64,000 nt of DNA from Thelonectria olida (taxonomy: Eukaryota; Ascomycota; Sordariomycetes; Hypocreales; Nectriaceae): positions 124,001-188,000 of the forward strand of contig JAGPYM010000038.1 of assembly GCA_020736575.1 (NCBI GenBank), written 5' to 3'. Under the pieces are notes generated by a model. It was given only the letters and a program-made list of their open reading frames with translations. It had not been told where the DNA came from and did no database searches. Below, one piece after another: positions 22,086 to 32,907 of this stretch; position 1 is the first letter of the stretch; each line of letters opens with the position of its first letter. Both the position numbers and the translations under genes were made by a program.

Positions 22086-23347
22086 CTATTTCCTCGTCTG
22101 TTTACGAGGATGCAGACTACTTGGCCTCCTCGTATCAACTCCTCGGGTTCCAGCAGCGGGACCATGGGCAGTGAAGGCAGGGCCAGCCGAGAGCTCCTTA
22201 TCCTCTGCCTCTACCGAGAGTGCTGAGCTTATAGAGTCTTGAGCTCGTTTCTGACCCGCGCGGGTCTCGTCCACGTCGCTAGTAATAACCTCGATCTGGT
22301 CTTCTGCGCTAGCTCTCGAAGGAGGTAGAACTGGGCTTAGGGAGGGGCTCAAGGAGGGCGAGTTGAACTCGCTCCCGATTAACAAGGCTGGCTGTACCTT
22401 CACCTCGGCCTTGACTAATTCTTTCTTGATTCCCTTCTCCTTTCTGAACGGCTTTACGGCTGACCTCAGTGTCTTGATATGACGAGGGGCCGGGACTTGT
22501 GGTCGAGGAGGCAATGGCTCATAGAAAACAAGGAAAAGGAGATATCTGCCCTCTGTTCTACTGAAACGAAAAGGGCAGTCCTCGCCGAAAAGCTCTGCGA
22601 CTGTCTGTCTCTCCCAGTCGAGGTCGCTCAGCTCCGTGATACCCTCGTTAATATGGGCGTTCTGAACGAGTCTCTTGTCGAATTGAAGAACAGAAGAGAA
22701 GGCAGGCTTGTCCTTGAACTGAGGGAAGAAGATGCTGTCGAACCAGAAGTGGACAGGTAAAGATGGTTCCTCGTCGACGAAGGGGCGCAAAGCGACCTTC
22801 AGCAGCTCTCTGGCCAAAGACCACTGAGGCTCCTCATCTTCGTCTAGAATTTCCCATGGGTCAGGCCTCGCAAGGAAGACGGTGAGGCGCATCGAGATCT
22901 TCCGTCTGCTCTTGTTTTGGCTCTGTTTAGCCACAGCCTCACTGAGTTGCGACGAGCTCGCCCTCATACCCCTCGCGATCCGACACTGGGTAAGTTTGGC
23001 ATCTCGATACACGACGGAGGGCCGCGATGCTGCGAGGATACGGCCAGGGCCGTCTCCAGAGCCGGTGAAGATCGTCTGTTAGGGCATGGAACGATCAGAG
23101 GCTGTTAGGTCGATAGACTCTATAGCGGAGGAGGTGGAAGCTGTCTCAACGTCTCGAACGGGACTGGCGAGCTGTCGAGGATGGAGATACTCGTGGGCCA
23201 ACGTCTCCCGCAATATGGACACAGATTCGACCTTGGGTAGCTATCGCGGATGAAATCGTGGCTCCGTTGGTACGATTTAGGGGCCACGGTCTTCGGAACA
23301 TCGGGACATGTCTGCGATAGGACGTGATCGGGCATATCTACGTACAA
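22086..23347 (-). pseudogene. Companion ORF of the integrase element, probably frameshifted
   Basis: Starts at 23347 (MYVDMPDHVLSQ), carries a possible zinc pair CPYCGRRW near residue 45, then breaks frame near 23150. The next frame reads SSAIESIDLTASD, which looks like a SUMO-interaction core, hits a stop near 23079, and runs open from about 23012 to 22086 (308 aa). The long part has an acidic-aromatic block (RPDPWEILDEDEEPQW, HFWFDSIFFPQF) and a Pro/Ser-rich basic tail. Its stop is only 3 bp from the end of the integrase gene on the other strand, so the two genes converge as one mobile unit. I do not recognise the family. It may be a DNA-binding or accessory protein of the element. Confidence 0.55.
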
Positions 23348-24059
23348 GTCAAGGTCAGTCGCACAATCTCATGATGGATAGACCCGAGCTTACTTAGGGA
23401 ATGGATGGGGATAGCCCATAACAGCTATGGGGTGGCGATGGGCTGGGTATTGACGCTGGTGTGGATGTGTGAGTGGAAGAATTGTGACGCGTCACCAGGA
23501 ATTATCACGACATATTCCCTGGTGGAGATGCCACCTCCGTACCCTCAGAACGAAGTTTCTCTGCTATTAGTTTCATACATACGAAAGCTCGAAATCGCCT
23601 TACGCCCATGCACGCTGATATGCAGGCCTTCATTTTTATGAACGACCGCGTATGAGATCGCCTTAAGGATCAGAAGTACGCCCATAAAAAGCGCTGGGCG
23701 GATCTTGAGGAGAAGGACTGGATAGAACTCAAGATTCATATCTCGAGTTATTTGTGAATGTGTAGGGAAAGAAGGTCTGGATGGATGGCGTGATGGCCTC
23801 TACCAATGGAGATTTCGAGTGGGAGGGTGTATTACAGTCGACGGGTGATATATTGGGGGTTGGCACTGGGGTGGAATCAGAGGTTTGAGGCTAGAATGGC
23901 AGAAGAACAGGACTGTGAGAACCCTACTACCTGTATTGCCTAAAATGCAAGGGGGAAATTTGTATGGTACGGATTTGTATGTACAACCCCATTGTACGTA
24001 CGTACTATGGCTAAAATACAGTACGTACGTACGTACGTGTACAATAAATTGCATCACTA
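23348..24059. other. Repeat-rich gap with a probable hAT tail
   Basis: Plus-strand codons near 23583-23758 read NRLTPMHADMQAFIFMND, a stop, then RLKDQKYAHKKRWADLEEKD, resembling the very end of hAT transposases; too short to be sure. Around 23995-24045 there is an acgt-repeat tract (tacgtacgtacgtacgtgt). Confidence 0.4.
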
Positions 24060-24451
24060 CTGTGGCCGCGGCGGCCACAGGCTCTTGAACATTTGGTCTC
24101 GGCCTATCTGGGGTGCGAATCCGAGGACCGACTACAGTTGAATGCGAGGCCTGTGGCATATCGAAGGTCAAGAGGCAGATTAGACGAGCCCCAAGGCAAT
24201 CCGATCAGACGGCTGCCGGCGAGCGTATAGCTATCGATTTTCATGACTACGAAGAAGACATAGGTGGCTACACCTCACAGATGTTGCTAACCTGCCGAGC
24301 CACTGGATACATCTGGGATTACTACCTTACAACCCGGACGGCAGATGCTATCCTCACAGCCTTCAAAGCCTTCCTAGGTCATCTAGAACGGCAACACAGC
24401 CTCAAGGTCAGAGTCATCGAATGCGACAACGAGATCACGGAGGTCAAATGA
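24060..24451 (+). pseudogene. Copia-type integrase fragment
   Basis: The frame starting at 24113 encodes part of a Ty1/Copia polyprotein integrase: VECEACGISKVKRQIRRAP (the end of the zinc-binding region), then RIAIDFHDYEEDIGGYTSQM with the first catalytic Asp, WDYYLTTRTADAILTAFKAF, and RVIECDNEI with the second Asp. It stops at 24451 before the catalytic Glu. Protease and reverse transcriptase are absent, so it is a short relic. The two solo-LTR families in this window could derive from such elements, but no link can be shown. Confidence 0.8.
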
Positions 24452-25138
24452 GATCTCTCAGAATGTGTTTGCAGCAGTTGACTTCGGTGAACGGCTTTTC
24501 TAGGTACTTGCAGGCCCGGAAGGGCCGATAAACGAAGCCTCGTTAATCCGGGTCGTTTTGATGATGAGCTGTAGGATTCCTGACGGTCGATTTTATATTG
24601 ATGAGCCCGGCTTTGGAGCAAGAAAATGGATTATGATCCCATTTACCCGTCTCCAGTATCATCTTCAAGATTGGAGGGATGTCAGTCAAAATCTATCCAA
24701 CCAAGAGGAGTTATAACCTACATTATGCTTGGCTTCGCACTATGTTGAGCAGATATTTGGGTTTTGCAAAGGGAAGTGGAAGATATCCGGATCAGTGAGC
24801 CGGAATAATGCTTCATGAAATTAGAAGGAAGGGACTTGGCAAGGCACGGCAAGCAACGTACCTTGCGCTTGAGCTGGAAGCGCGGGATGCACTGGAAGGA
24901 GCCGGAAGGCAGTGTAATGATAATATTCCACATCAAACTGGTCCAGATATATGAAATCTAGTAGCTGTGCTACGTAGTGTGCCGTTTGCACAGGTTCATT
25001 CTCGTGTAGAGCTTTTGGCAGGGTGCTGTTTTTGTGAGCGGCCGGTCATCCCCTGTGTTGCCCTTGACCAAAAATCTGTCGGTAGCCGTTATGGAAGCTT
25101 GCTAATCATAGGCTGGAGACTAGTCGTGTCAACTGAAA
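24452..25138. other. Intergenic
   Basis: No gene recognised. The first part may continue the Copia relic in decayed form; the last part should hold the 3' flank of the F-box gene. Confidence 0.4.
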
Positions 25139-25849
25139 TCACCACTTGCGCTTTGGCCGGAGTGGGCAGATTCCTCCGCAGTTGGGACACTTCAAGCATG
25201 AAGGCTTCTGCCAGACCATTCTGCATTGACACACCCAAAGATCGAGGCCCGTCCTGGTGGTCAAGCAGCTAAATGGTACGTGGAGTCCACATTTGACTCC
25301 ACACTCGATGCAGAACCGTCGCAGAGGAACGAGACGATCTACAGGACTGGGCTCACGACCCGAAACGGCACGCCCGTGGATATCGACATAGGCCGACTGA
25401 GGCTGGAGGACGTCAAAGTGCTCAGGCTTCCGCACACGGAAGCAGATGTAGCACTCAAAGTTGCCCGGCTGGTAATATTGGCCCTTCTCACTAGGTCGGT
25501 GTTGCAGGAAGTCCTTGGCAGCTCTCATGACGAACTGGAACTTGTCGAGAGGGTCAGCCATTTCTTGCGGGTTGATCGTTCGGTGAAAATGTCGGTTCAT
25601 GGTGGAGAGGAAGATGAGGGACTGATAGTCTAGGTTAGAGAAGACGAGCCGTTGGAGCTCGTCAGGCAGTCGCTCTAACAAGGAAGGCATGGCGGGAGGG
25701 CAGTGCGTTGAGAAAGACGGCGAGCAAGAACTCGAGAAAGTTTCGGGGGTCGGTAGAGTGATGGGCTGAACTGGTGAATAGGCGGGAGAGAGATAGATGG
25801 GAGGAAGCCTGGCATTAGGGCCGGGCGGTTGACGAGGAAGGACAATCAT
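25139..25849 (-). CDS. F-box protein with cysteine-rich C-terminus
   Basis: An uninterrupted frame of 236 aa. Met53 (MPSLLERLPDELQRLVF) is the likelier start because the F-box begins there (LPDELQRLVFSNLDYQSLIF followed by NRHFHRTINP); residues 1-52 are Pro/Ser-rich and may be untranslated. F-boxes bind Skp1 in SCF ubiquitin ligases. The C-terminal half carries CYICFRVRKPEHF, RRFCIECGVKCGLH, CQCRMVW and KCPNCGGICPL, a pattern of paired cysteines that probably binds zinc and is shared with a fungal group of small F-box/zinc proteins. The substrate is unknown. No stop or break, and codon use looks normal, so it is likely a real gene. Confidence 0.8.
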   Translation of the reverse strand: MIVLPRQPPGPNARLPPIYLSPAYSPVQPITLPTPETFSSSCSPSFSTHCPPAMPSLLERLPDELQRLVFSNLDYQSLIFLSTMNRHFHRTINPQEMADPLDKFQFVMRAAKDFLQHRPSEKGQYYQPGNFECYICFRVRKPEHFDVLQPQSAYVDIHGRAVSGREPSPVDRLVPLRRFCIECGVKCGLHVPFSCLTTRTGLDLWVCQCRMVWQKPSCLKCPNCGGICPLRPKRKW

Positions 25850-26398
25850 GATCGTGGAGGACAGATGTGATAGACGTTAACTAGTAAACGTTTGGTGAAG
25901 GGAAGATGAGAAAGATGGAAAGATGGGACAAGGACGAAAAGGATGGGCGATCTCGATGATCTAATGCGTTGTGGATCAAAGGGAGGAAGGAAACATGTAA
26001 CTGATGAGCCGCTGCACCACTTCTCTCCATCGGGAGTCTGTGACAAGAAATCAAACTTGAGGCTCCGTGTTGCTCTTGCGCACTATTCCAGATTCGAGAT
26101 AGTCTCCGCCTACGAATGTCATTGCAAGCTGACAATTGAAGTTTTGGATGAAGTTCGTGTGACGAAGACGCCATGTCTAGCTGCTCTTTGGCTTATGCCT
26201 CGCAAATGGCTTCGTACCGCCTACCACCTTCAGGATGCTTGAAGGGAAATTGGGTATTTTTAGGACCCGCAACTCCTTGGGCGTAATCTAGGGCATGGAG
26301 TGAGGAGGTCGATAGGCAAGATCACCAACAGCACACTTCTCATATCTCGGTGTCCGTTACGTACAGTGCGGCATGAATCGCTGGAGCCCTTGAGGAGA

Positions 26399-26422
26399 GG
26401 GGGGGAGCGGGGGGCGGGGGGG
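26399..26422 (+). other. G-rich tract, potential G-quadruplex
   Basis: Three runs of 7, 6 and 7 guanines separated by 3 and 1 bases. Each long run can split, so four or more GGG tracts are available. Confidence 0.6.
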
Positions 26423-27635
26423 AAGAAACGGAATTTGCCATTCATCGACAGACTGCAAAAAAGGGCGGCAAGGTCTTGTGTCCTCACACGCTGAATCGAC
26501 GGAGGGCTGAAAGTTCCCGCATGGACCGCCGATACACCAAGCACAGATCCACGGGAGTACAGAGTATTCTCGCGTCACATACCCAGAGATTTACGAACCC
26601 AATTTCCCATCACACTGTCGTGCTATCGCACAGATCCGGGTCATCTTAATTTTACTTGCCGTCGCCTATGTTCGAGTCTAATTTTGCGTCCTTTAAATTG
26701 GCCGGCATGTGACGAAACCATTTTGGTGGAGGACCCAGACAGCATCTCCGCTAACCCTTGGAGCGGTGGGAACCGTCGAGGGGAAGTAGGGGATGGAAGC
26801 TAGGGAAGGCTTTGACGGAGGAGAGGGTGTCGAATTTAGTGGAGTCTCGCCAATGCATGGCATGCGAGTCATGAGACAGGAAGGCTCGTGGGATAGGCCA
26901 TTTCCGTGTTGGAAATAGCCTCGGCTTCATTATACAATAAGGAGGCGCATACGGAGTAGATTCATCGACTTTAAACTCCCAAAACTACGGTCCAAAACTC
27001 TTCCCCGCCTCGGTAATAACGCAGAAAGTTTGATCAGGGCTCGGTCCCTGGTCAACTACCGAGATCAGCGCGCCATAGTCTGCCTTCGAAGATCCACGAT
27101 GTAACCCTAGAGTGGCGGACGAAAGAAAATGGGGGTTAGTTTTATTGGGGCTGCCTCCCTACAGGGGAGCGCGGACGGGACCCTCTCTGACGCTACGGTC
27201 TAGCGCGTTTACGTATAAGACCGCAGCGACAGGTGACCCGTTGCGGCCAAACCATACCCACTGTCCCTCTTGACTGCGTGGGGTCACAAATAAACTATTG
27301 TTTATTTTCGAGGTTAGAGGCGCGTTTAAAGCGCCCTCGGGAAGGTCACGACAATAAGGGGGGACACTACACAAATACATATCTAGCAAAGCACAAGACC
27401 AAGCTGTGGTCGGCTTACCGCATACCTTAAAGGATGAATTGTAAATAGTGATTAAAAGCGTGGTTTTGAAGAGATAATGATGCTGAAGTACTAAGGGGGA
27501 CGCCTTCTTTTCAAGGATATTGCCGTTAATACACGCAGCTACCCTACTACAAGCAAGGCATGAAAAGCTAGAAGCTTTGGATCGATACCGCCCGTTGTCG
27601 CATATCACAACCAGGTTCCACTGTGCTTTAGCGAC

Positions 27636-27688
27636 CGGATGTGAAACGCGGCCCATACCTTGGAGTCGTGTATCCGGTTTCACATCCG
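27636..27688. repeat. Perfect 12-bp inverted repeat with 29-bp loop
   Basis: cggatgtgaaac at 27636-27647 pairs with gtttcacatccg at 27677-27688. Function unknown. Confidence 0.65.
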
Positions 27689-27930
27689 AATTGTCGCATC
27701 AAGGACTCCAATCCTAACGACATGAGCTTAAATAGCTGTTCCCGAACACATGGCTGTTTAATTTCTTTTGTTCTTTTGATAATTCTCGTCAATTGACTGG
27801 TGCCATCAATGATCCCTGTGGAGCCAATTGTCTGACATACTGGTAAGCTGCTTTTTGACCTCGTTGCATTGGGTACATGATTGCATATTGTCCATATCCT
27901 GAGGGTTCTTGTAAGGCTGCACACTGGAAG

Positions 27931-29691
27931 CATGCACCTCTTCAAATACGAAGATCCTCCCTCGCTGGGTCTAGATCAAATCCGTCCCATCAAGGTCCAT
28001 CAGACAACACGCTCATCACTAGCGACCTCGAAACGTCGCACCGCGATACTTGTCCCCCCTACGTCACCTTACCCTATGCCTGGGAGAGCCACAATCGAAC
28101 TCGGCGCATTGGCGTCCGGGGGAAGAGTGTCTCACAAGTGACACAATCAAGCAGGCTCTGCAACACCTCAAGCATGGCTACGACTCGCAGTACATCTGGG
28201 TCGACCAGCTGTGCATCAATCAGGACGACGACGAGGAAAAGAGCTCCTAGGTGCAGCAGATGCGACAGATGTACCAACAAGTGATCAAAGTTGTCGCTTG
28301 GCTTGGTCTCGATTTTGCAAACAGCGACCTGGTGGTCACGTACATGCGAGCAATCATGACGGCCGTTGAAAAGCAAGATTGGCAAACACTGGAACACATG
28401 CCAACCAATCAGGATCACGTCCTCAAGGTCAAAGAAGCCTTTGCAATGTTCTGTGGCAGGCCGTATTAGAAACGACTATGGTCATACAGGAGTACGCCGT
28501 GGCCCAGCACGTCCCCATTGCCCGCGGAAACTCGTCTATTGACGGCGACGTGGTGTACAGCATCCTTGTCTGTGACTAAAGCTAATGGGACTAAACTTCG
28601 GAAAACGACGTGGCTAAGTTTTACGCAATGGCTCGCGACATCACCATGAAAGACAGCTGTCCCGCGAGAAGCTTCGTTGAAAACGTCGTCGTCCGCCTCG
28701 AATCTTTCCGCTGCCGCGACGAAGATGCGACGCAGAAGCAAACCCCATTCATCACTGTTCTGTCTACTTCACTGGCTTTGGAATGCGACTACAACCATCC
28801 GCTCATGTCTGACCCACGTGACAGGGCTGATGCCGACGACTTCTCGACGTTTCCAGACTATTCAAAGACGTGCGGGGAGGTGTACACCGAGGCAGCCGTG
28901 TACTTCTTGAGACAGGGGCATATTGACACTCTCATCTTTTGCCAATCTCCCCGAGAGCTCAGCGCTCTTCCGAGTTGGGTTCCGGACTGGAGCATGCACG
29001 CCGACCGTGTGCTCAGCCCCCGTGGTCGTGCAAGTTCTCCTCGTCGGGGGACACTCAATCAGGTCAAACCGTATCGCAGCCCGAGACTAGGCTTCTACAA
29101 CTGCGGAGTTTCTTTGTCGATGCCATCAAGGAGTTCGGTCAGGTCTGGGATCCCGACTGGCTGCGGCCCTTGGATCCCAACGCGGCGCTCGCATTTGTCA
29201 ACGACATTCTGAGCTTCTGCAAGAAGTCGACGCGCGTCAAGGTGAATGAGGAGTGAGTCGAGGCACTTCGCATCGCCGCCGTGGACGATGTTTAGTTTCC
29301 GAACGACACGGCCGGTTCGTTCGTTGACGATCTCAACTACTATGTAGAAGTTGGCAAGGCGCTACAGGCAAAGGCAGACAGCGGGAGCAGCGACACGCAG
29401 GAGAGAGAAGGGGATCGGTGGAGTGAAGATGCAGACTGGTTCATGCTTTCTTTGCACCGCCTCCATTCGTGTCGTCCGTTTCTGAGCTCGCAAGGGTTCG
29501 TAGGCTTGTGTCCTTCGCATGTGCAGCCTGGAGACGAGATTTGCGTCATGCTGGGTGCTGAAGCACTAACACTGTTACGGCCCCGAGGCGATGGCTCGTA
29601 TTCCGTGGTTGGAGAGGCTTATGTGCATGGCATCATGTTTGGCGAGATGCTCAAAGGCGATCTCCATATAGAGACGATACTTTTGAGGTAG
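27931..29691 (+). pseudogene. HET-domain (heterokaryon incompatibility) gene, broken
   Basis: Several frames add up to one HET protein: MHLFKYEDPPSLGLDQIRPI, then YVTLPYAWESHNRTRRIG, then YIWVDQLCINQDDDEEKS, QMRQMYQQVIKVVAWLGLDF, an IQEYAVAQHVP block, DFSTFPDYSKTCGEVYTEAA and LSALPSWVPDWSMH, closing with GFVGLCPSHVQPGDEICVM and GSYSVVGEAYVHGIMFGEML at 29470-29691. Stops at 28248 (TAG), 28467 (TAG), about 29254 (TGA) and 29292 (TAG) stand where relatives have Q or W, and at least four frameshifts occur. An eight-residue gap sits at DPRDRADADD. HET proteins trigger programmed cell death on fusion of incompatible hyphae; this copy is dead. Confidence 0.9.
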
Positions 29692-29941
29692 TATCCGGCA
29701 TGGACTCAAGTACCCTTCCATACATGGCTATATAGACTAATTCAACCTCACCTCTGCCTCATGTTCTACGTCTCGCAGTCGGATCTCACTCTGACTCCAT
29801 TCATCCACAGTCACATGAACATAAACGGTTGATATTACTCCCCTAGCGGCTGAAAATCCTACGCCGCGCCTATTAGTTCGAATCTTTCACTTTACATACA
29901 TCAGGTCAGATCTGATCTGGCGGTAGATGGACGACTTCCGG

Positions 29942-31121
29942 TCACAGTTGAGTCTCCTGATGGATCTTCCTTACGCCTTCCTCTTCGTCGTTAGGCCCGA
30001 CCCTGATAATCTCCGTCACGACCGTCTTCTTGATCCCTTCCAACTTCTGCCGCTCTTTGAGCTCCATCTCGTCCTCCTCGCCAAGCTCGATATGCGTGCG
30101 GTGGTGCGTCCCAGTGAGCGTATGTGCGAGCCGGCTGGGGTAGGTGCGGGAGCCCGTCTGGTAGGTCCGCGAGCGTGTGTTGTACCCGTTGCTTGCGTTG
30201 GCGTGGCTGCTCGCGCGGACGACCTTGCCGATGAGGTCGGCCATGTTCATCTCGATGTGCAGCTTTACGAGATAGACCAGCGGGTGGAACTGAACGTACA
30301 CAAAACCATTGGGCAAAGACATCATGCCGATGAGCAAGACCTACCAAGTCAAGTCAGTATCAAGAAGAGGACAACAGAATCTTCAAGCGCCTCAACTTAC
30401 GTCCAATGAGATGGAAATGCCCACGAGGAATAGGTTCATTTGATACAGGCGGGTATACTTATCCAGGCCATTAGAGATGAGCCGCTTTTTAACCACGTAG
30501 ATAAAGTAGAAGTTGAGAGCAGCATCAATAATAGCAAAGATGACCTTTTCGCACCGATCCCAGATTTCATTGATATGAATGAACCTCTCGTTAATCTGTA
30601 GACGTGCAGGCACCCAGATGCACATGACACTGATATTAATGGAGAGCAAGATAAGGAAACAAATCCATTTAAGCTTGGTGGCATTGGATCGCACAACCAT
30701 CAAGAGGCCCACTCGGTTGATGATAATCTGGATCAGGCATTGCACCTGGGTTGACCAGAAGACGACTGAAAGTCCCATGTTAGTTGATCCATCTTGGCAG
30801 CGAGGCTACACGTTGAAGGTTGGGCATACTAATAAAGAAGAAGAACTGAAAGCTGGGCCCAACGATGCCGCGTAAATGCAGCCACACCATGACGCCCAGG
30901 ATGGAACTCGAAATGATCTCGGCCCAGACCAGGACAACATAGGCCGTCAACTGCTTCCTCCTCTCCCACGATGACTTGGTCTGTTGGCAGGCTTTGCCCA
31001 CGTTGAAGATGGTGACGCCCATCGACAGGCCCCAGACGATGGACGCCGTGTACATCTCGGTCCGGTCGGGCGGCTTGTCGACGTAGTGGCTCGGGACTAG
31101 AAATCCTCGGTCACCCGCCAT
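29942..31121 (-). CDS. Seven-TM membrane protein, paralogue A
   Basis: Exons 31121-30830, 30765-30401 and 30340-29942 give 351 aa. The introns are 64 nt (GTATGC...TTTCAG, phase 1) and 60 nt (GTAAGT...GGTAG, phase 0). Hydrophobic segments at about residues 24-42, 58-80, 91-112, 130-150, 170-190, 207-228 and 232-246 predict seven helices. Conserved-looking loops include RRKQLTAYVVLVWAE, WDRCEKVIFAIIDAALNFYF and KKRLISNGLDKYTRLYQMN. A hydrophilic cytoplasmic-type tail from about 255 ends in ELKERQKLEGIKKTVVTEII. It is clearly paralogous to the plus-strand gene at 37799-39266. The layout resembles fungal rhodopsin-like integral membrane proteins of unknown function; I cannot name the family. Intact and likely expressed, but unproven. 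Confidence 0.85.
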
Positions 31122-32312
31122 GGCATGCGGCGTTGGGGCGCGGCCTCTCGCCTAGACGCGTGTAGGTGTATTGTCGACGCGAATGTGCCGCGTTTCGGCG
31201 TTCAAGTAGAAGCAGAGCGAGGTAGAGAAGGTATGCCTAATGAAGAAGGAAACAAAAGCAAGCAGCGAGTGAGAATGTGCAATGGAGCACGGCGGGCCGC
31301 AATGGAAAGGATCAAGACACTTGGTTCTTTACGCGTGAGATGCAAGGCGAACGAGGGGCGCACAGCAGGCCTCTTTTAGAGATGAGTCTTTTAGAGATGC
31401 GTCTTGTCCAAGACTATGTACACTCACGCATAGAGCAGACAGAGCTGGCCGACTAATTGCCAAGCAGGAGCTCGAACAGGATCTCCATTGACGGCGTCGA
31501 GGCTCCATACTGTTCCCAGGGGAGTCTGACGCCTCGTGGCGGACGGCTTGAGTCGCGTCCAAGCTGGGGGCGCCCGTCAAGTCGGGCCCTTGGGGAGGGC
31601 TCATCCCCTTCAAGGAGACATCTCGTTCAAACGTCCCAGGTAACCCGGGCGTCTGGACCAGCCATCGGGGCCTTGTCCGACTCGCCCCTCTCCTCTGGGC
31701 ACCGATCTTCCCCAGAATGTTGAATATTGGTGGGGTGAAGGTCGCACGTCCCCCCAAGTCGTGCGGGCCGGGGAACTTGTCTTCTCCCCCCGACCAAGAC
31801 ATGATTCGAAAACAGTGGGGACACTTGGTGTCCCGATGCCGTTCTCCCATTATCACCCAAATCCCGGTGCCACCAGGGCGTAGTCTATCCGTCCCTTGGG
31901 CCCTTCTGGGGAAGCGCGAGCTTTGTACAGTAATGTAGCATCGCGCAGGGGCACAGCACCTTGGTTCTTGGATGGACGCTAGACGGTGGACTCTTGAGTT
32001 AACTCTTGGCTGGCTGCAAAGATCTCAGTGGTCGGGCTAAAGAGCTTCCAAGCCCGGACTTCAATTGTCCAGGTTCCCCGCACGCCTTGCCCAGTAAGCA
32101 ACGAGGCTTTGTTCCTTGGCACTGATAATGAGACTGCGAGAAACCTCCCGTTTGCTTTCTCTGTTACCCTGGGCATTCTCGTCCTTGTCGCATCTTGCCG
32201 CTTTAATATTGACCGTGGCATCCATGTATTCGTGTACTGGGCCTTACAGCAAGTGACCTCGTTGACAGCCCTCTCTGGAGCGCGTGGACGCCGTTGCCTG
32301 TCGCTTGAATGA
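31122..32312. other. Intergenic upstream of paralogue A
   Basis: No recognisable gene. A 175-aa minus frame (31856-31329) lacks domains and is rich in Arg and Ser. The 94-aa plus frame ending at 32312 meets the solo LTR directly. Confidence 0.4.
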
Positions 32313-32445
32313 TGATGAAGCGAAAAGGTTACCAGTGATATTGTTGAAAGGTCTAGGTTGCATACGTGAGGAGCACAGCTCCTTACATAGTATCCACATC
32401 CCAGCCACCAGCAGATGGGACCATCTTAGTCATACGGTCTCAACA
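32313..32445 (-). repeat. Solo LTR, family A (copy 2), with target duplication
   Basis: Reverse-strand copy of the 134-bp LTR at 3361. It starts (plus strand) TGATGAAGC and ends CTCAACA. A 5-bp duplication AATGA flanks it (32308-32312 and 32446-32450). More diverged than the other two copies in its first 40 bases. Confidence 0.88.
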
Positions 32446-32907
32446 AATGACGGACCGAGTGTGGTGGAGTTCCCAAGACTTTCCTCCAACGCTTACCATG
32501 ATTGACACTGGCAAATTGTGATCGTACGACGCCGCCAACTTTCGAGTTCTAGAGCGAAATTTGCGGCTGATTGGGTTGGCACACGCACGAATAGTCTAGT
32601 CCATCATCATCCCTGTCTATCAAAAGACGACTGGACAAAGGATCGCTTGTAGTTTAATAAAATACAGGGTTTCAGCCCGTGCACCCATCCTTGTTCTTGT
32701 TTTTTTTTTTTGGGGGGGGGGGGGGGGAAACTGTAAGTGTCAGACAAAGGAGGAATGTCTTGCCGATATGACTAAGGAAGTCGGGGCAAAAAGCAGGAAA
32801 CCCCGCATCCCCAGAACCGGGCCGCTACATCGGGGATACGAACGAATCCATGCAGCCAGCGATATCCTCATAGAGATCTAGATCTATCAGTCGCCTTTAA
32901 CCCGACT
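32446..32907. other. Intergenic with T/G homopolymer tract
   Basis: No gene. It contains the T12-G16 tract at 32700-32727. Confidence 0.5.
32700..32727 (+). repeat. T12-G16 homopolymer junction
   Basis: Twelve T followed directly by sixteen G, then aaac. Similar junctions lie at 35003 and 63293, all on the plus strand. Confidence 0.8.

Larger units (their letters stand above)
25850..27930. other. Long intergenic stretch
   Basis: No recognisable gene. It contains a G-rich tract at 26399-26422, a 12-bp perfect hairpin at 27636-27688, and a 174-aa minus frame (27683-27159) without known domains. The latter has a methionine start next to the hairpin and is more likely repeat debris than a gene. 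Confidence 0.5.

Noticed and set aside
31329..31856. 175-aa minus-strand frame with an early CPHC
   Set aside because: One CxxC is not enough for a finger; the rest is low-information Arg/Ser/Pro sequence.
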